The position numbers were made by a program, and so were the translations under genes. From positions 1 to 64,000 of the forward strand of contig NZ_JAUEQY010000011.1 of NCBI RefSeq assembly GCF_030406325.1: a DNA stretch of 64,000 nt, in the 5' to 3' direction. Each line of letters opens with the position of its first letter. Position 1 is the first letter of the stretch. Below, in pieces: positions 1 to 10,200 of this stretch. Under the pieces are notes generated by a model. The model was not told the origin of the DNA. It ran no database searches and saw nothing but the letters and a program-made list of their open reading frames with translations. This DNA comes from Actinomadura sp. DC4. GTDB lineage: Bacteria > Actinomycetota > Actinomycetes > Streptosporangiales > Streptosporangiaceae.

Positions 1-349
<349 letters not shown>

Positions 350-1198
350 CGCCGCCTGGTGGGGGGGGGGGGCCTGGTCCGGCGGGGGGACGGCGTCCGC
401 GGGCGCCGCGTCGGCCGGCGGCGGGAGGTCCGGCGCCGGCACGTCGTCCTTCAGGGGCGGGGGCGGCTGCTCGTCCGCCGGGGTCGGCGGCGGCTCCTGC
501 CCCGGTTCCGTGAGCTTGCCGCCCGCCGTGCCGTACTGACCGGCAAGCTTGGCGATGATCTCCCGCATCTTCTCGTTGAGCTCGGCCTCGATCTCCGGGT
601 ACCGCGACACGTCGACGGTCGTCCCGCCATCGGCGCCCTGGACGTACGGCGCGGGCCCGGGATCGACGGGCGCGGGGCCCGTGCCGGCGTTGTACGCCTG
701 GGCCGCGGCGTTGTACGCCCCTACCTCGTCGTTGTACCGGTCGATCGTGTCCTGGCCCGCCTCGGTGATCGCCGTGGCCACCGCGGTCTGAGCGTCGGTG
801 AGGTCGTCGCCGGCCTGGTCGAGCGCGCCCTTGTACGGCGTGAGCGAGTCGGCGTGCGCCTGGGTGTCGTCGATCATCTTCGTGATGAGCCCGGCGAACC
901 CGTCGGCCGCGGGCCCCTTCCAGGTGCCGTCCGGCCCGGTCAGCGTGTCGCGTACGTGCGTGGCGTTCTTCGCGACGCCGTCCAGCTTCGTCCTGGCGTC
1001 CTCGAAATCGGTGCCGGCGTCGTGGATGGTCGCCGGCTGCCCGTCGTTGATCGCCGCCTGGATCTGCTGCCACGTCCAGCCGGCGTAGTCGCCCGCCCCG
1101 CCGGGCGGGGCCGGCGCTGGGTCCGGAGCCATGGTTCACCTCCTCGTCATCGGCCACGCGCCGCCCGGTGGGCGGCCGTGCCTGGGTGTACGGGGCGC

Positions 1199-2968
1199 TC
1201 AGCGGCCGAGCACGCCGAGGCCGAGGGCGGTCTCGGCGCCCCAGACCTCTTCGTCCTCGACCAGCCAGGTCGTACGGTCGCGGTCCTTCTCACCGCCCGC
1301 GCCGCCGCCGCCCATTCCGCCGCCGCCCATCGGCATCGGCTCGCGGCCCCCTTCGCCGGCGGCCGCGCGGCCACCCGCGGCGGCCTCGCCGGGGGCGCCG
1401 AACTCCCTGGCGCCGGGCTTGACCGCGCCTTCGCTCGCCAGCGCGCCGGGCCTGGCCGGTGCTCCTCCGCCCACCAGGTTGGCCAGGTTGGGCGGTTTCA
1501 CCCCGGCCTTCTCGAGGTTCGCCAGCGTCGACGGGCTGAACTTGGGCAGCGGCTGGTGCGTGAGGTCGACCGGCTTGAAGCCGGGCGGCGCACCGATGCC
1601 GCCGGGGGGCGTCAGCGCCGGCTTCTTCAGATCGCCGACCGTCAGCGGCTTGCCGTCGGGGCCGGTGAGCGGCTTGCCGGTCTTCGGGTCGAGCAGGGTC
1701 CTGCCGTCCGGGCCGACCAGTGCGGGGCCGTTCGGCGTATCGACCAGACCGGGTCGCGTCAGGCCGTTGCCGTCCGCTCCACCGGGCGTGACCAGGCCGG
1801 GTGCGTCCGGCCCGGTGCCGACCAGCGGCTTGCCGCCGGGTCCGAGCTGCTGCCCGTCGGGTCCGAGCTGCTGCCCGTCGGGTCCGAGCGGCTGCCCGTC
1901 GGGTCCGAGCTGCTGCCCGTCCGGCGGGGCCAGGTCGGGTGCGTCCGGGCCCGCTCCGGGATCGGTGAGCGCCTGGTCGTCCGGGCCGGGCACCTGGTCG
2001 TCGGGTCCGAGCGGCTGTCCGTCCGGGCCGAGCGGTTGACCATCCGGGCCGAGGGGGGCGTCACCCGCGCCGCCGGGGGCGTCGGCACCGTTCTTCAGAT
2101 CGGGTGCCCCGGGTCCCTTCTGCGGGTCCGGCGGTTTCGGCGGCGGCTGCTGCTTCGGCTGCTTGGGCGGCTTCGGCAGCTTGGGGTTGGGAATGTCGAT
2201 CTTGATGGGAGCCGGGTCCTTGTTGGCGGCCGGCATGGTCGGGAGCACCCCGGTCGGCGCGGCCATGTCCGTACCGGAGGTCCGGTAGTTGCTCACCAGC
2301 GTGTTGATGGACTTGCGCATGTCGAGGGTGAGCTGGTGGTCGATGTCCGGATAGCGGGAGATCATGACGATCGTCGTGCCGTTGTAGTCGTACCAGGGCG
2401 GAGGGCCCTTCTCCGCCCCGCCGTCGGAGTAGGTGAAGTCGACGGTGCCGGTCGTGGTCCCCGGCTCCGCCGGTGTGCTGTTCCATCGGTTGATCACCGC
2501 GAGCGCGGCGTTGTAGTTCTTGGTGTTGACGTCATTGATCGCGTAGCTGAGCGCGTTGCCGGCGGAGTACAGGGTGGCGAGGTAGCTCGGTGGCCCTTCC
2601 AGCGGGGCGGCGTGCGTCTTGACCGCCGCGAGGGTCTTGGCCATCAGGCCCTTGAACGAGTCCGCCGCCGGTCCCGTCCACCGGGGGTTGTCGACCCCGA
2701 CGATCAGGTCGGTCTGCGCCTTGAGCCCATCGTGGACCAGGTTCAGATTGGTGCTGCCGGTCCCGTAGTTATTGGCCGAGGTGTACAACGACTGCGGGTC
2801 GGAGACCTCCGGCAGCTTCTGCGCCGCGGTGTTCAGGTCGGTGTTGACGCTGCCGGTGATCGAGGCCTGGATCTGCCGCCAGTCCCACGTGTCGTAGTCG
2901 GTGTTCCTCGGGTCGAGCTTGTAGCCCAGGTTGTTCTTGTGGAGATCCGGCTCGTCGGGATCGGCCAT
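1199..2968 (-). CDS. Large WXG100/PPE-like protein with GPDGQ repeats
   Basis: This is a 589-residue protein whose ATG at 2968 follows a strong AAAGGAGGAA site. Residues 1-250 are helical and contain WDWRQIQ, a W-T-G turn (RWTGPAADSF) and YPDID, a YxxxD-type export motif. The middle is Lys/Pro-rich, then low-complexity with repeated LGPDGQP/LGPDGQQ heptads. A Gly-rich stretch leads to a C terminus with an acidic WLVEDEEVWG segment and final VLGR, a tail style I associate with actinobacterial ESX-linked proteins. It lies in the same leftward unit as the WXG100 genes, 45 bp from the preceding gene. It is likely a type VII-exported surface protein; its exact function is unknown. Confidence 0.8.
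   Translation of the reverse strand: MADPDEPDLHKNNLGYKLDPRNTDYDTWDWRQIQASITGSVNTDLNTAAQKLPEVSDPQSLYTSANNYGTGSTNLNLVHDGLKAQTDLIVGVDNPRWTGPAADSFKGLMAKTLAAVKTHAAPLEGPPSYLATLYSAGNALSYAINDVNTKNYNAALAVINRWNSTPAEPGTTTGTVDFTYSDGGAEKGPPPWYDYNGTTIVMISRYPDIDHQLTLDMRKSINTLVSNYRTSGTDMAAPTGVLPTMPAANKDPAPIKIDIPNPKLPKPPKQPKQQPPPKPPDPQKGPGAPDLKNGADAPGGAGDAPLGPDGQPLGPDGQPLGPDDQVPGPDDQALTDPGAGPDAPDLAPPDGQQLGPDGQPLGPDGQQLGPDGQQLGPGGKPLVGTGPDAPGLVTPGGADGNGLTRPGLVDTPNGPALVGPDGRTLLDPKTGKPLTGPDGKPLTVGDLKKPALTPPGGIGAPPGFKPVDLTHQPLPKFSPSTLANLEKAGVKPPNLANLVGGGAPARPGALASEGAVKPGAREFGAPGEAAAGGRAAAGEGGREPMPMGGGGMGGGGAGGEKDRDRTTWLVEDEEVWGAETALGLGVLGR
1841..1924 (-). repeat. 21-bp tandem repeat, four copies
   Basis: Four successive copies of a 21-bp unit (TCCGAGCTGCTGCCCGTCGGG on the plus strand; the third copy has CGG for CTG and the last ends in CC) encode the LGPDGQQ/LGPDGQP heptads of the adjacent Pro/Gly-rich protein. 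Diverged copies continue to about 2060. Such in-frame repeats are prone to copy-number change. Confidence 0.85.
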
Positions 2969-3013
2969 GACCTTCCTCCTTTCTCCGTGCCTCTGCCGGT
3001 ACGGGCGTGCCGG

Positions 3014-3409
3014 TCAGGCCGCAGGGTTCTGCGGCAGCAGGGGATCGACCTGGTTGACGAGGTCCTGGACCTTCTGGACCAGGTCCTTGTTGAGGGACTC
3101 GACGTCGGTGTAGTTGCGGACCATCACTTCCAGGCCCTCGGCGAACTTCGTCAGCGCCGTGTTGAGGTCGGTCAGATGCTTGGAGTACGACCCGGCCCGT
3201 CCGTTGCCGTCGCCGTATCCCACGAGGCTCTTGAAGCTGACCGCGTCCGAGAAATTGCCCGGAAGGATCTTCACCGCGTCGACGGCGCCCTTGGCGCCGA
3301 GGACGTCCGGTATCAATTCGCGGATCTTCCCGGCGAACTTCGCCAGGTCGTCCGGCTGGACCAAGATGTCTTTCTTGTCCTTATCGTCTTTTTCGGGCGC
3401 GGGCGCCAT
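3014..3409 (-). CDS. Small ESX-associated helical protein
   Basis: The protein has 131 residues, with ATG at 3409 and AAAGGAG seven bases upstream. It starts with a charged Lys/Asp segment and is then mostly helical, with no tryptophan and no cysteine. A YTDVE segment near residue 100 fits a YxxxD/E export motif. Its size, its helical content and its place just after the two WXG100-like genes suggest a WXG100/EspC-like partner or substrate. I do not recognise a named family. Two GC-rich hairpins lie between it and the upstream gene. Confidence 0.7.
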   Translation of the reverse strand: MAPAPEKDDKDKKDILVQPDDLAKFAGKIRELIPDVLGAKGAVDAVKILPGNFSDAVSFKSLVGYGDGNGRAGSYSKHLTDLNTALTKFAEGLEVMVRNYTDVESLNKDLVQKVQDLVNQVDPLLPQNPAA

Positions 3410-3416
3410 TCGACGA

Positions 3417-3464
3417 CTCCTTTCCTCTGCGGGGCAGAGGCCGGCGCGGTCGCCCGCGCCGGCC
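3417..3464 (-). terminator. Intercistronic double hairpin downstream of the WXG100 pair
   Basis: A perfect 11-bp stem (3439-3449 with 3454-3464, loop TCGC) is followed in the direction of transcription by a second 7-bp stem (CCTCTGC 3424-3430 with GCAGAGG 3434-3440). The two share bases 3439-3440, so they compete. The second abuts the AAAGGAG ribosome site of the next gene (3417-3423). No U-tract follows. The arrangement could attenuate transcription, protect the upstream esx mRNA end or limit translation of the next gene. Confidence 0.55.
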
Positions 3465-3471
3465 CCGATTG

Positions 3472-3780
3472 TCAGCCGTAGACGTTCTGCCAGGATCGAA
3501 GGTTCTGCTGCTCGGTGAGGTCCACGTTGTCGAGCATGTTGTTGAGCGTCGTGTGGCTGTCGTTGAGGCAGGTGTTCATGGCGTCGGCGGCCGCGTTCCA
3601 GATGTTCTGCTGGTGGTCGTACTCGGTGCGGGCCGTGTCCTTCCAGTTCTCGTAGTCGAGGTTGTTCTTGACGTCCTTGTCGAGATCGTCGAGTTCCTGC
3701 CGGATGAGCCCGTCGAGCCGCACCAGCTCGGCCTTGTCGTCGTGCGCGGCCTGCCGGTTGAGCATCAGCCTGCTACCCAT
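3472..3780 (-). CDS. WXG100-family protein
   Basis: The product has 102 residues, the canonical WXG100 size. It starts at ATG 3780 with AAGGAGGA nine bases upstream. It is predicted as two helices joined around W46 (ENWKDTA, a W-x-D in place of W-x-G). W61 lies in the second helix, and Y54 is followed by an acidic residue. It lies 10 bp after the other WXG100-like gene, so the two probably form an EsxA/EsxB-like heterodimer exported by the EccBCD apparatus encoded upstream. One cysteine (C72) is present, which is unusual for the family. Confidence 0.85.
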   Translation of the reverse strand: MGSRLMLNRQAAHDDKAELVRLDGLIRQELDDLDKDVKNNLDYENWKDTARTEYDHQQNIWNAAADAMNTCLNDSHTTLNNMLDNVDLTEQQNLRSWQNVYG

Positions 3781-3790
3781 TTCGTCCTCC

Positions 3791-4123
3791 TTAGATCGGC
3801 AGAGTCAGGTTCTGGACGGTGCCGCCGAGCTCGTTGGCCTGGGCCTTGTTCGTGTCCTCGGTGTGGTCGGCGTTGGTCGCCGTGCCACCGAGGGCGGTCT
3901 GCACCTTGCCCAGCGCATTGGTGATCGTGCCGAACTGGGCGTTCCAGTCCTCCATGACCGAGTGGAACTGGTTCGCCGATTCGGCCTGGTAGTTGAACTG
4001 CAGGTTCTGCAGGTGGCCCTGCGCCTGCGTCCGATAGCCCTCAAGCGTCTGCAGCCGTCCGGCGATCTTGCCGGCCGTCGTCTGCATCGCGACGGTATCG
4101 ACGATTCTCTGGTCGTCGGCCAT
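3791..4123 (-). CDS. WXG100-family protein, partner of the next gene
   Basis: The product has 110 residues from ATG 4123, preceded by AAGGTGG. An in-frame GTG at 4135 lies inside that ribosome site and is less likely. It is a helical hairpin of about 100 residues with a Y-Q-A-E-S-A turn (residues 45-50) and W60, resembling EsxB-type subunits with a degenerate W-x-G. It is the first gene after the giant-protein gene, 93 bp away, and sits 10 bp before a second WXG100-like gene. The pair is the expected small substrate of the type VII system in this locus. Confidence 0.85.
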   Translation of the reverse strand: MADDQRIVDTVAMQTTAGKIAGRLQTLEGYRTQAQGHLQNLQFNYQAESANQFHSVMEDWNAQFGTITNALGKVQTALGGTATNADHTEDTNKAQANELGGTVQNLTLPI

Positions 4124-4216
4124 GGACTTCACCACCTTGTGTTCCCGGTCTGACCGACCGATTCGAATGTGCTTTCATCTGTAGCTACGCAGCACTCCGG
4201 TGGTGGGTTCAGCGTT

Positions 4217-7200
4217 TTATTTCTTGGCGATTCCCTTGGTCTTCGACAGCAGTTCGAGGCGCTCCAGCGCGGCCTTGAGCGCTTTGGTGAGATTGTTCAG
4301 CTGCGTGGCGACACCGGTCGACGCGGTGCCATTGACGATCGCCTCGCGATTCGCCGCGACCCAGGTCGTCATCTCGTCGAAGAGGCGCCGGTAGTCATTG
4401 ACCGCCGTCGCCAGGCCCTTGGGCACGGTGCCGGCCGCGGTGCTGCTCTCCGCGTCCTGCGGCAGGTCGTCCAGCAGCAGCTGGTTTCCGTACTGGATCT
4501 CGTCCCACTTCGCCAGGTTCTCCAGCGCCTGGGTCGGAGCCGCATCGGGTTCGGGCTCCTTCTTCTCCTCCGGCGCCTTCTCCGGTGCCTTCTCTGGTGT
4601 TTTCTCCGCAGGCGGCGGCTCTTCCTCGTCCTGGTCCTCTACAGCGGGCGCCGATGGCTCGTCGTCGTCATCGTCGTCGTCGTCCGGGAAGTCATCCGGC
4701 TCGCTCTCCTCCGGCGTCACGGGGAGGTTCACGGGACCCCCGCCGGCCGCCTCGACCAGCCGCTGGAACTCCTGGAAGGCGCGGCGCAGCAGCTCGGCGC
4801 GCTCGATCAGCGCCCGGCTCTCGGCGGGTGTGGGAAGCGGGCCGGGCGGCTCGAAGCCGTCGAGCAGGGCGGCGACCGCGTCCCACGAGGCCTGCAGGGC
4901 CGCGTTGGTCACCCCGCCCTGCAGCGGGTGGGCGGTGAGCTCCTCCAGCGTGTCCGCCAGCAGCCTCTCGTAGCTGTGCCGGTCCTCACGCAGGGCGCGG
5001 AACGTGCCGCGGGCGAGATCCTCGATCGTGCCGGCCACCAGCGCGCCGGCGTCCGGCTCCTCCCCGAGCTCGCCCGTGCCACGGAGCCGGGTGAGCAGCT
5101 CACCGCCCTGGATCCGGCCCGGCCCGGCGTCGCGCAGGGCGATGTTGAAGTTGCCGGCGAGCAGCAGCAGCCGCTCCGCCCGATCGCGTAGCGCGAGCCG
5201 CTGCGCGTCGTCCAGGGCGTTCGGCGTGACGTCGCCGAGCGTCCCCAGGTCCAGGACCGCCTGGTCGATGCCGGCGAGGAGGGCGTCACGGGCGGCGGTG
5301 AGCGCGCTCCGCCGCGCGCCCGTGGCGAGGCCGGGGATCATCACTTTGCGGAAACGGGTCTCCTGCCGGATGAAGACCCGGGTGGCCGGGTCGAGCAGGT
5401 AGCGCAGCAGCGGCCAGGCGCGGCCCGCCGTCACCTGGAGCCGCGGCCTCGTGAACAGGTCCGACGGCACGCGTGGCGAGCCCTCGCGGCCCGGAGCGCG
5501 CAGGCCGTCGACGTGCTCCTTGCGCAGCGTCCTGTCGAACTCCTCCAGCCGGTCCCGCAGGTTCCGGAGGACGTTCATGGCCAGCCCGGGACGATCAGTG
5601 CCCGTCGCGTTCGTGTCGAACGCCCGCGCCTGCGTGATCGCCTGGCGCAGCCCGCGCGCCACCCGTTCGACCGCCGTCACGCGTTCCTGGCGGGTCGTGG
5701 CGGCGGCGACCGCGGCGATCCGGCCGCCGATGAGGTCGTCGATGCGCGGCTCGGTCAGGAGGAACTCGACCGACCGCCGCAGGGCCGTCGCGTCCGCCGT
5801 GTTCAGCCGACCCGCGACCTCGTACAACGTCACCGGCTCGGGCCCCGCGTCCTGCGTCTTCTCGATGACCGGGGGCGCCTCACCGAGGGCCTGCTGGACG
5901 CCGAGGAGAGCCGCCTCCAGGGCCCGGTCCACGGCCTGGTACAGGTCGTGGAGCCGCTGATGCCGTGGAATGACGGTACGGAGCTGCCCCGTGGTCAGCC
6001 GCCTCGCGGGGAGCCTCATGAGGTCGTCGACGGCCTTGACGCCGTCGTCCAGCGCCTTGTCGGCCTCGGCGAGGGCGTCGCCGAGCCCGGCGACGTCGAC
6101 CGCCTGCTCGGTGGCCCGGCGGCGCAACGCGGTCAGTTCCGTGCGCCGGTTCGCGCGCTCGCCGGCGCGGGTGGCGTCGTTGTTCGCGCCGTACAGGGCC
6201 AGGTGCCGTCTCTCGAGCGCCGGTCGCGGCAGGTCCTCGGCCGGGATCAGGTCGGGGAACTGCCCGGTGACCCACTGCCTGACCTCGTCGAGGGTCTCGG
6301 CTTCGTGCTGGTGCGCGGCGTACATCGCCGACATCGCGGGGAACGCCTCGGCGAGCCGGTCCGGGCTCAGCGCGGCCGGATCGGCGCCGACGTACACGCC
6401 GTTCTCCAGGGGAACGAATGCGGGCAGCCTCGCCTCGGCGGCCTCGGACGCCGCCTGGGCCCCGGTCAGCCTGGTCCGCAGCGCCTCCACGTCGAAGCCC
6501 TGCTTCGTCGCCTCGTCCAGCCGGGCGTGCAGCCAGGCGCGGTCCGCAGCGAACGTGTCGGCCCGGTTGCGGTTCCGCTCGCCCTCGATCAGCGGCGCCA
6601 TGAACTCGCGCATCTCTTCCACGTCGCCGTCGGTGAACGCGCCCGTCTCAACATCGTCCTCGAGCTCGTCCAGTCGCGACTCGTGGTCCTTGACCGCGTC
6701 TTCGAGCTGGTCGACGGCGTCCCTTATCGTGGTCAGCTCGGCCGGGCCGAACTCCCCGACGAGGTCGGTGAAGACCGCCTCGTCGGGCGTCTCGAGCAGT
6801 TTCGGCCGTCGCCGGGTGATGTCGCCGGAGATGCGTTCCCACACCTGGTCGAAGTTGCGCCCGGCGTCCAGGAGGACGTCCGAGCCGTCTTCCAGCAGGG
6901 CGCGCCGCTCGTCGTCCGGCCGGTCCTCCAGCGCCCGTCGCATCCTCGCCGTACGGGCGTTGACCAGCCTGATCTTCGCGTGGACGGTCAGCAGGCGATG
7001 GAACCGCGTCGCCAGGTCACGGCGCAGACGCTCCTGCCGCCGCGCGGAGTCCTCGGGGCGCAGGTCCTCGGCGATCGCGTCGAGCTTGCGCCTCGCCCGG
7101 CCGAGGACCTGCTGCCACTCCCGGATCCTGCGGGACAGCTCGGTCAGGGCCCGATGGCTCAGCCGGACCTGACGGGGCGAGTACTCGGCCTCGGGGACCT

Positions 7201-10200
7201 CGAAGGAGGGGACGGCGTCCCCGGCCCGCCGTACGGCCTCGGCCGCGGCCTTCAGCTCCTTGACCATCGCGCCGACCTTGGCGCCCGCCTTCCGCGCGGC
7301 CTCGGCCCAGGCCAGCGTCTCCTCGGCCTGCTCCGCGATCACGTCCCGCACGCCGTCGCGGAACTCCAGTCCCTCCTGCAGCAGCGGCGGAAGCTGACGG
7401 CGCTCGTCCCGTACGTCCGCCTCCGCCGGCGGCCTGTGGTCGGCGAAGTCGGTCTCGAGCAGGGTGAGCAGTCCGGCCAGCGTCTCGTCGCGCCGGTTGA
7501 TCGCCTCGGCCAGGTCGCGCATGCCCAGGTACACCCGGGCCATCTGCTCCGGGGTGAGGTCGCGGACGCTCGCCGCTTCCTCCGGCCAGGCCAGGCCCTC
7601 CTGCGCCGCGATCACGGCCGCCAGCGCCCCCTGCAGCCGCCGGGCGGGTTCCTGGATGTCCTGGCCGCCGGACCTCGCGGTGTCGAGCCAGTCGAGCACC
7701 AGCGTCTCGTTGCCCCGGGCGGCCTCGAGGGCGGCCGCGGTACCGGCGGCCTGGATGGTCTCATAGAAGCCGTTCACCCGGTTCCGCAGCTGGGCGGCGC
7801 CCGCAGCCAGCGCCCCCTGCAGCCGCGTCCGTACCGTCCGGATGGCGGTGTCGAGGTCACGGGTGCGGTCGATGAGCTCCCGGAGCGGACGGGCGGCGGT
7901 GTAGGCGAGTGTCAGCGACAGGCCGAGCGGGTCGGCGGTCGCCTCCACGGCGTTCCGCCCCTCCTCCTGTACCTCCGCGAGGTCGTCCTCGGCCGCGTCG
8001 AGGATCTCGCGGATCTTCGCGACGTCGAGCCCGCCCGCTTCGGCGCCGGTGAGCCGGTCCCGCAGCTCCTGGAGGTCGGCGTCGCGCCGGGCCGCGTTCC
8101 GGTTGAGCGCCGACAGCGCGATCTGCAGGCCGATGATCCGGTTCACGAGCGGCATCGGCGCGGGCATCCTGCCCAGGGCGCGTTCGGCGTCGGCGATCGC
8201 GTCCGCGAGGGCGTCGGCGGCCGTCAGCCAGTCGCGCAGCGTGGTCCGGAGTCCGCCCAGCTGTGCGCTGCTCAGCGTGCCGATCCGCCGGCCCTGGTGC
8301 ACTCCGCTCATCCGCTGGACCTGGGCGGTGAACGCCTCGTGTGCCTCCGTCAGCGCGCGCCGCAGGTCCGCGACGTCGTGGCCGGCGCCGGCCGCGGCGT
8401 CGAGCATGTGCTCCAGATCGAGCCGGCGGGCGAGCCGCGGCCGGTTCTCCGCGACGAACTCCCGCATCTGCGCGTTGAGCGTGTTGATCTCCCAGAGCAG
8501 CACGTCGTCCTCGGGAGGCGCGGTCAGGTCCTCCTCGCGCCGGAACGCCGGCGGCAGCACGCGCGCCGGTGCGCCGGCGCCGAGCTCGCGCGTCTCCTTC
8601 AGCGGGATCAGCTCGAGCAGGTCGGGGACGCGCTCGGTCGGCGACCACAGCACCATCCCCTCGCCGGTGATCTCCACGGAGACGACCTCGGCGGGCTTGC
8701 CCGGCGCCGGCCGCCAGGAGAAGTTCCACCGCACCCGCTTGGCGTTGATCCGCGTGTAGTCGCGCTGCGTGGTCTTGTCCCCGCGCTCCAGCATGGAGCC
8801 GGGCTGGGAGGCCGTGCTGGAGTTGTCGAAGCCCACCGACGAGCTGACCGTCAGCGCTCCCGCGAGGGTCTGGAGCAGGTCGCCGTCGGGCACGTCCTTC
8901 CCGCCGTCCCGGGGGTCCTTCGACGGGACCTTCGGCACCTGCTCCAGGTGGTGGGCGCCCTTGACCACCGGCGTAACCGAACCGCCGAAGCCGTGGGAGG
9001 ACCGCACCGAAGTGGCGCTCTTGTGCAGACGGCGCTCGAAGTCCTTGGTGATGCCCTCGCTCAGGGTCACCCCGGTCACCGGGTCGTAGTCGACCGGCTC
9101 CCACTCCAGGATGTCGGCGCTGACGCCGAAGACCCCCCAGTCGTCCCACAGCACGCCGGGGACGGTCAGGTCCTCGCTCCACCCGTCGCCGTACAGCATC
9201 GGGATCGCGTTGCGGACGAGGAATCCGCTGGAGATGATCGTGTCGATCGTGTTCCGCAGCCGGTGCAGGCCGGTCTGCCAGGACGTCTTCGGGCCGAGGT
9301 CGAAGTACTTCTTCACGTTCGGCCGCTCGAAGAGCAGCTTGGCGACCTCGCGCAGCCGGGGGATGGCGCCGATCGTCTCCACGTCCGACTCCGCGAGGAG
9401 CGTCGAGTTCAGCGAGAACCCGTTCCGCAGCGTGCCGTGGTTCCGGTTCGCCGCCAGCTCCCCGTACGCGTGATCGGTAAGGGGCCGCTCCGGCTCCAGC
9501 TGCTCCACTCCGGTCGGTACGGTCACGGCGGTGTACACGAGCTGCTGGACCAGCGGGTTCACCGCCTCGTTCACGGCGTTGGACGAGCCGGTCTTCTTGT
9601 CGTCGGCGAGGCCGACCTGGGCAGCGTCGAAGGGCACGCGAGGGTCGAACCGCGTCAGGGCGCGCGGGAACGCGAGCACCAGCCCGCCGAGCTCGATCGC
9701 GGACACGTCGATCCGGGTGCTGGACCGCGGCCGGTCCAGGAGCAGGGTGTTCAGCTCGGCGACGAACGCGCGGTCCAGGACGACGCTGACGTCGAACCGC
9801 ACGTCGAAGCGGAACTGCTCGGGCCTGTCGAGGTGGAGCAGGCCGAAGCTCTCCTCGTGCTTGATGGTGGAGGTCTGCTCCCGGCCGGTCGAGCGCGTGC
9901 CCGTACCGCTGAGGCCGGCGTCCTCCTCGCGCAGGCTCTGGGTGCTGAGGAAGTTGCGGGCCTGGGTGAGCCCGGCGGTGCCGGTCCAGGACCCGGACGT
10001 GCCGCGTGACGCGTCGATCTGCTCGCCGCGGGCGTTCTTCCGCTCGATCACCTTCGTGGCGGCGGTCGGCCCCTCGTGCTGCGGGTTGGTCAGGCGCGCC
10101 TTGATGGTCAGCGTCGCCATCGAGCCGATGAAGAAGCTCCGGTCGGGGATGAGAACGCTCAGCCCGGCGAGCATGTCCTCCAACAACGCGTCGGTCCCCT

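Noticed and set aside
5513-10009. Plus-strand open frame of about 1500 codons inside the giant gene
   Set aside because: Composition is typical of the antisense of Ala/Leu/Arg-rich coding DNA; no ribosome site, no domain. The minus frame carries recognisable domains and third-position GC.
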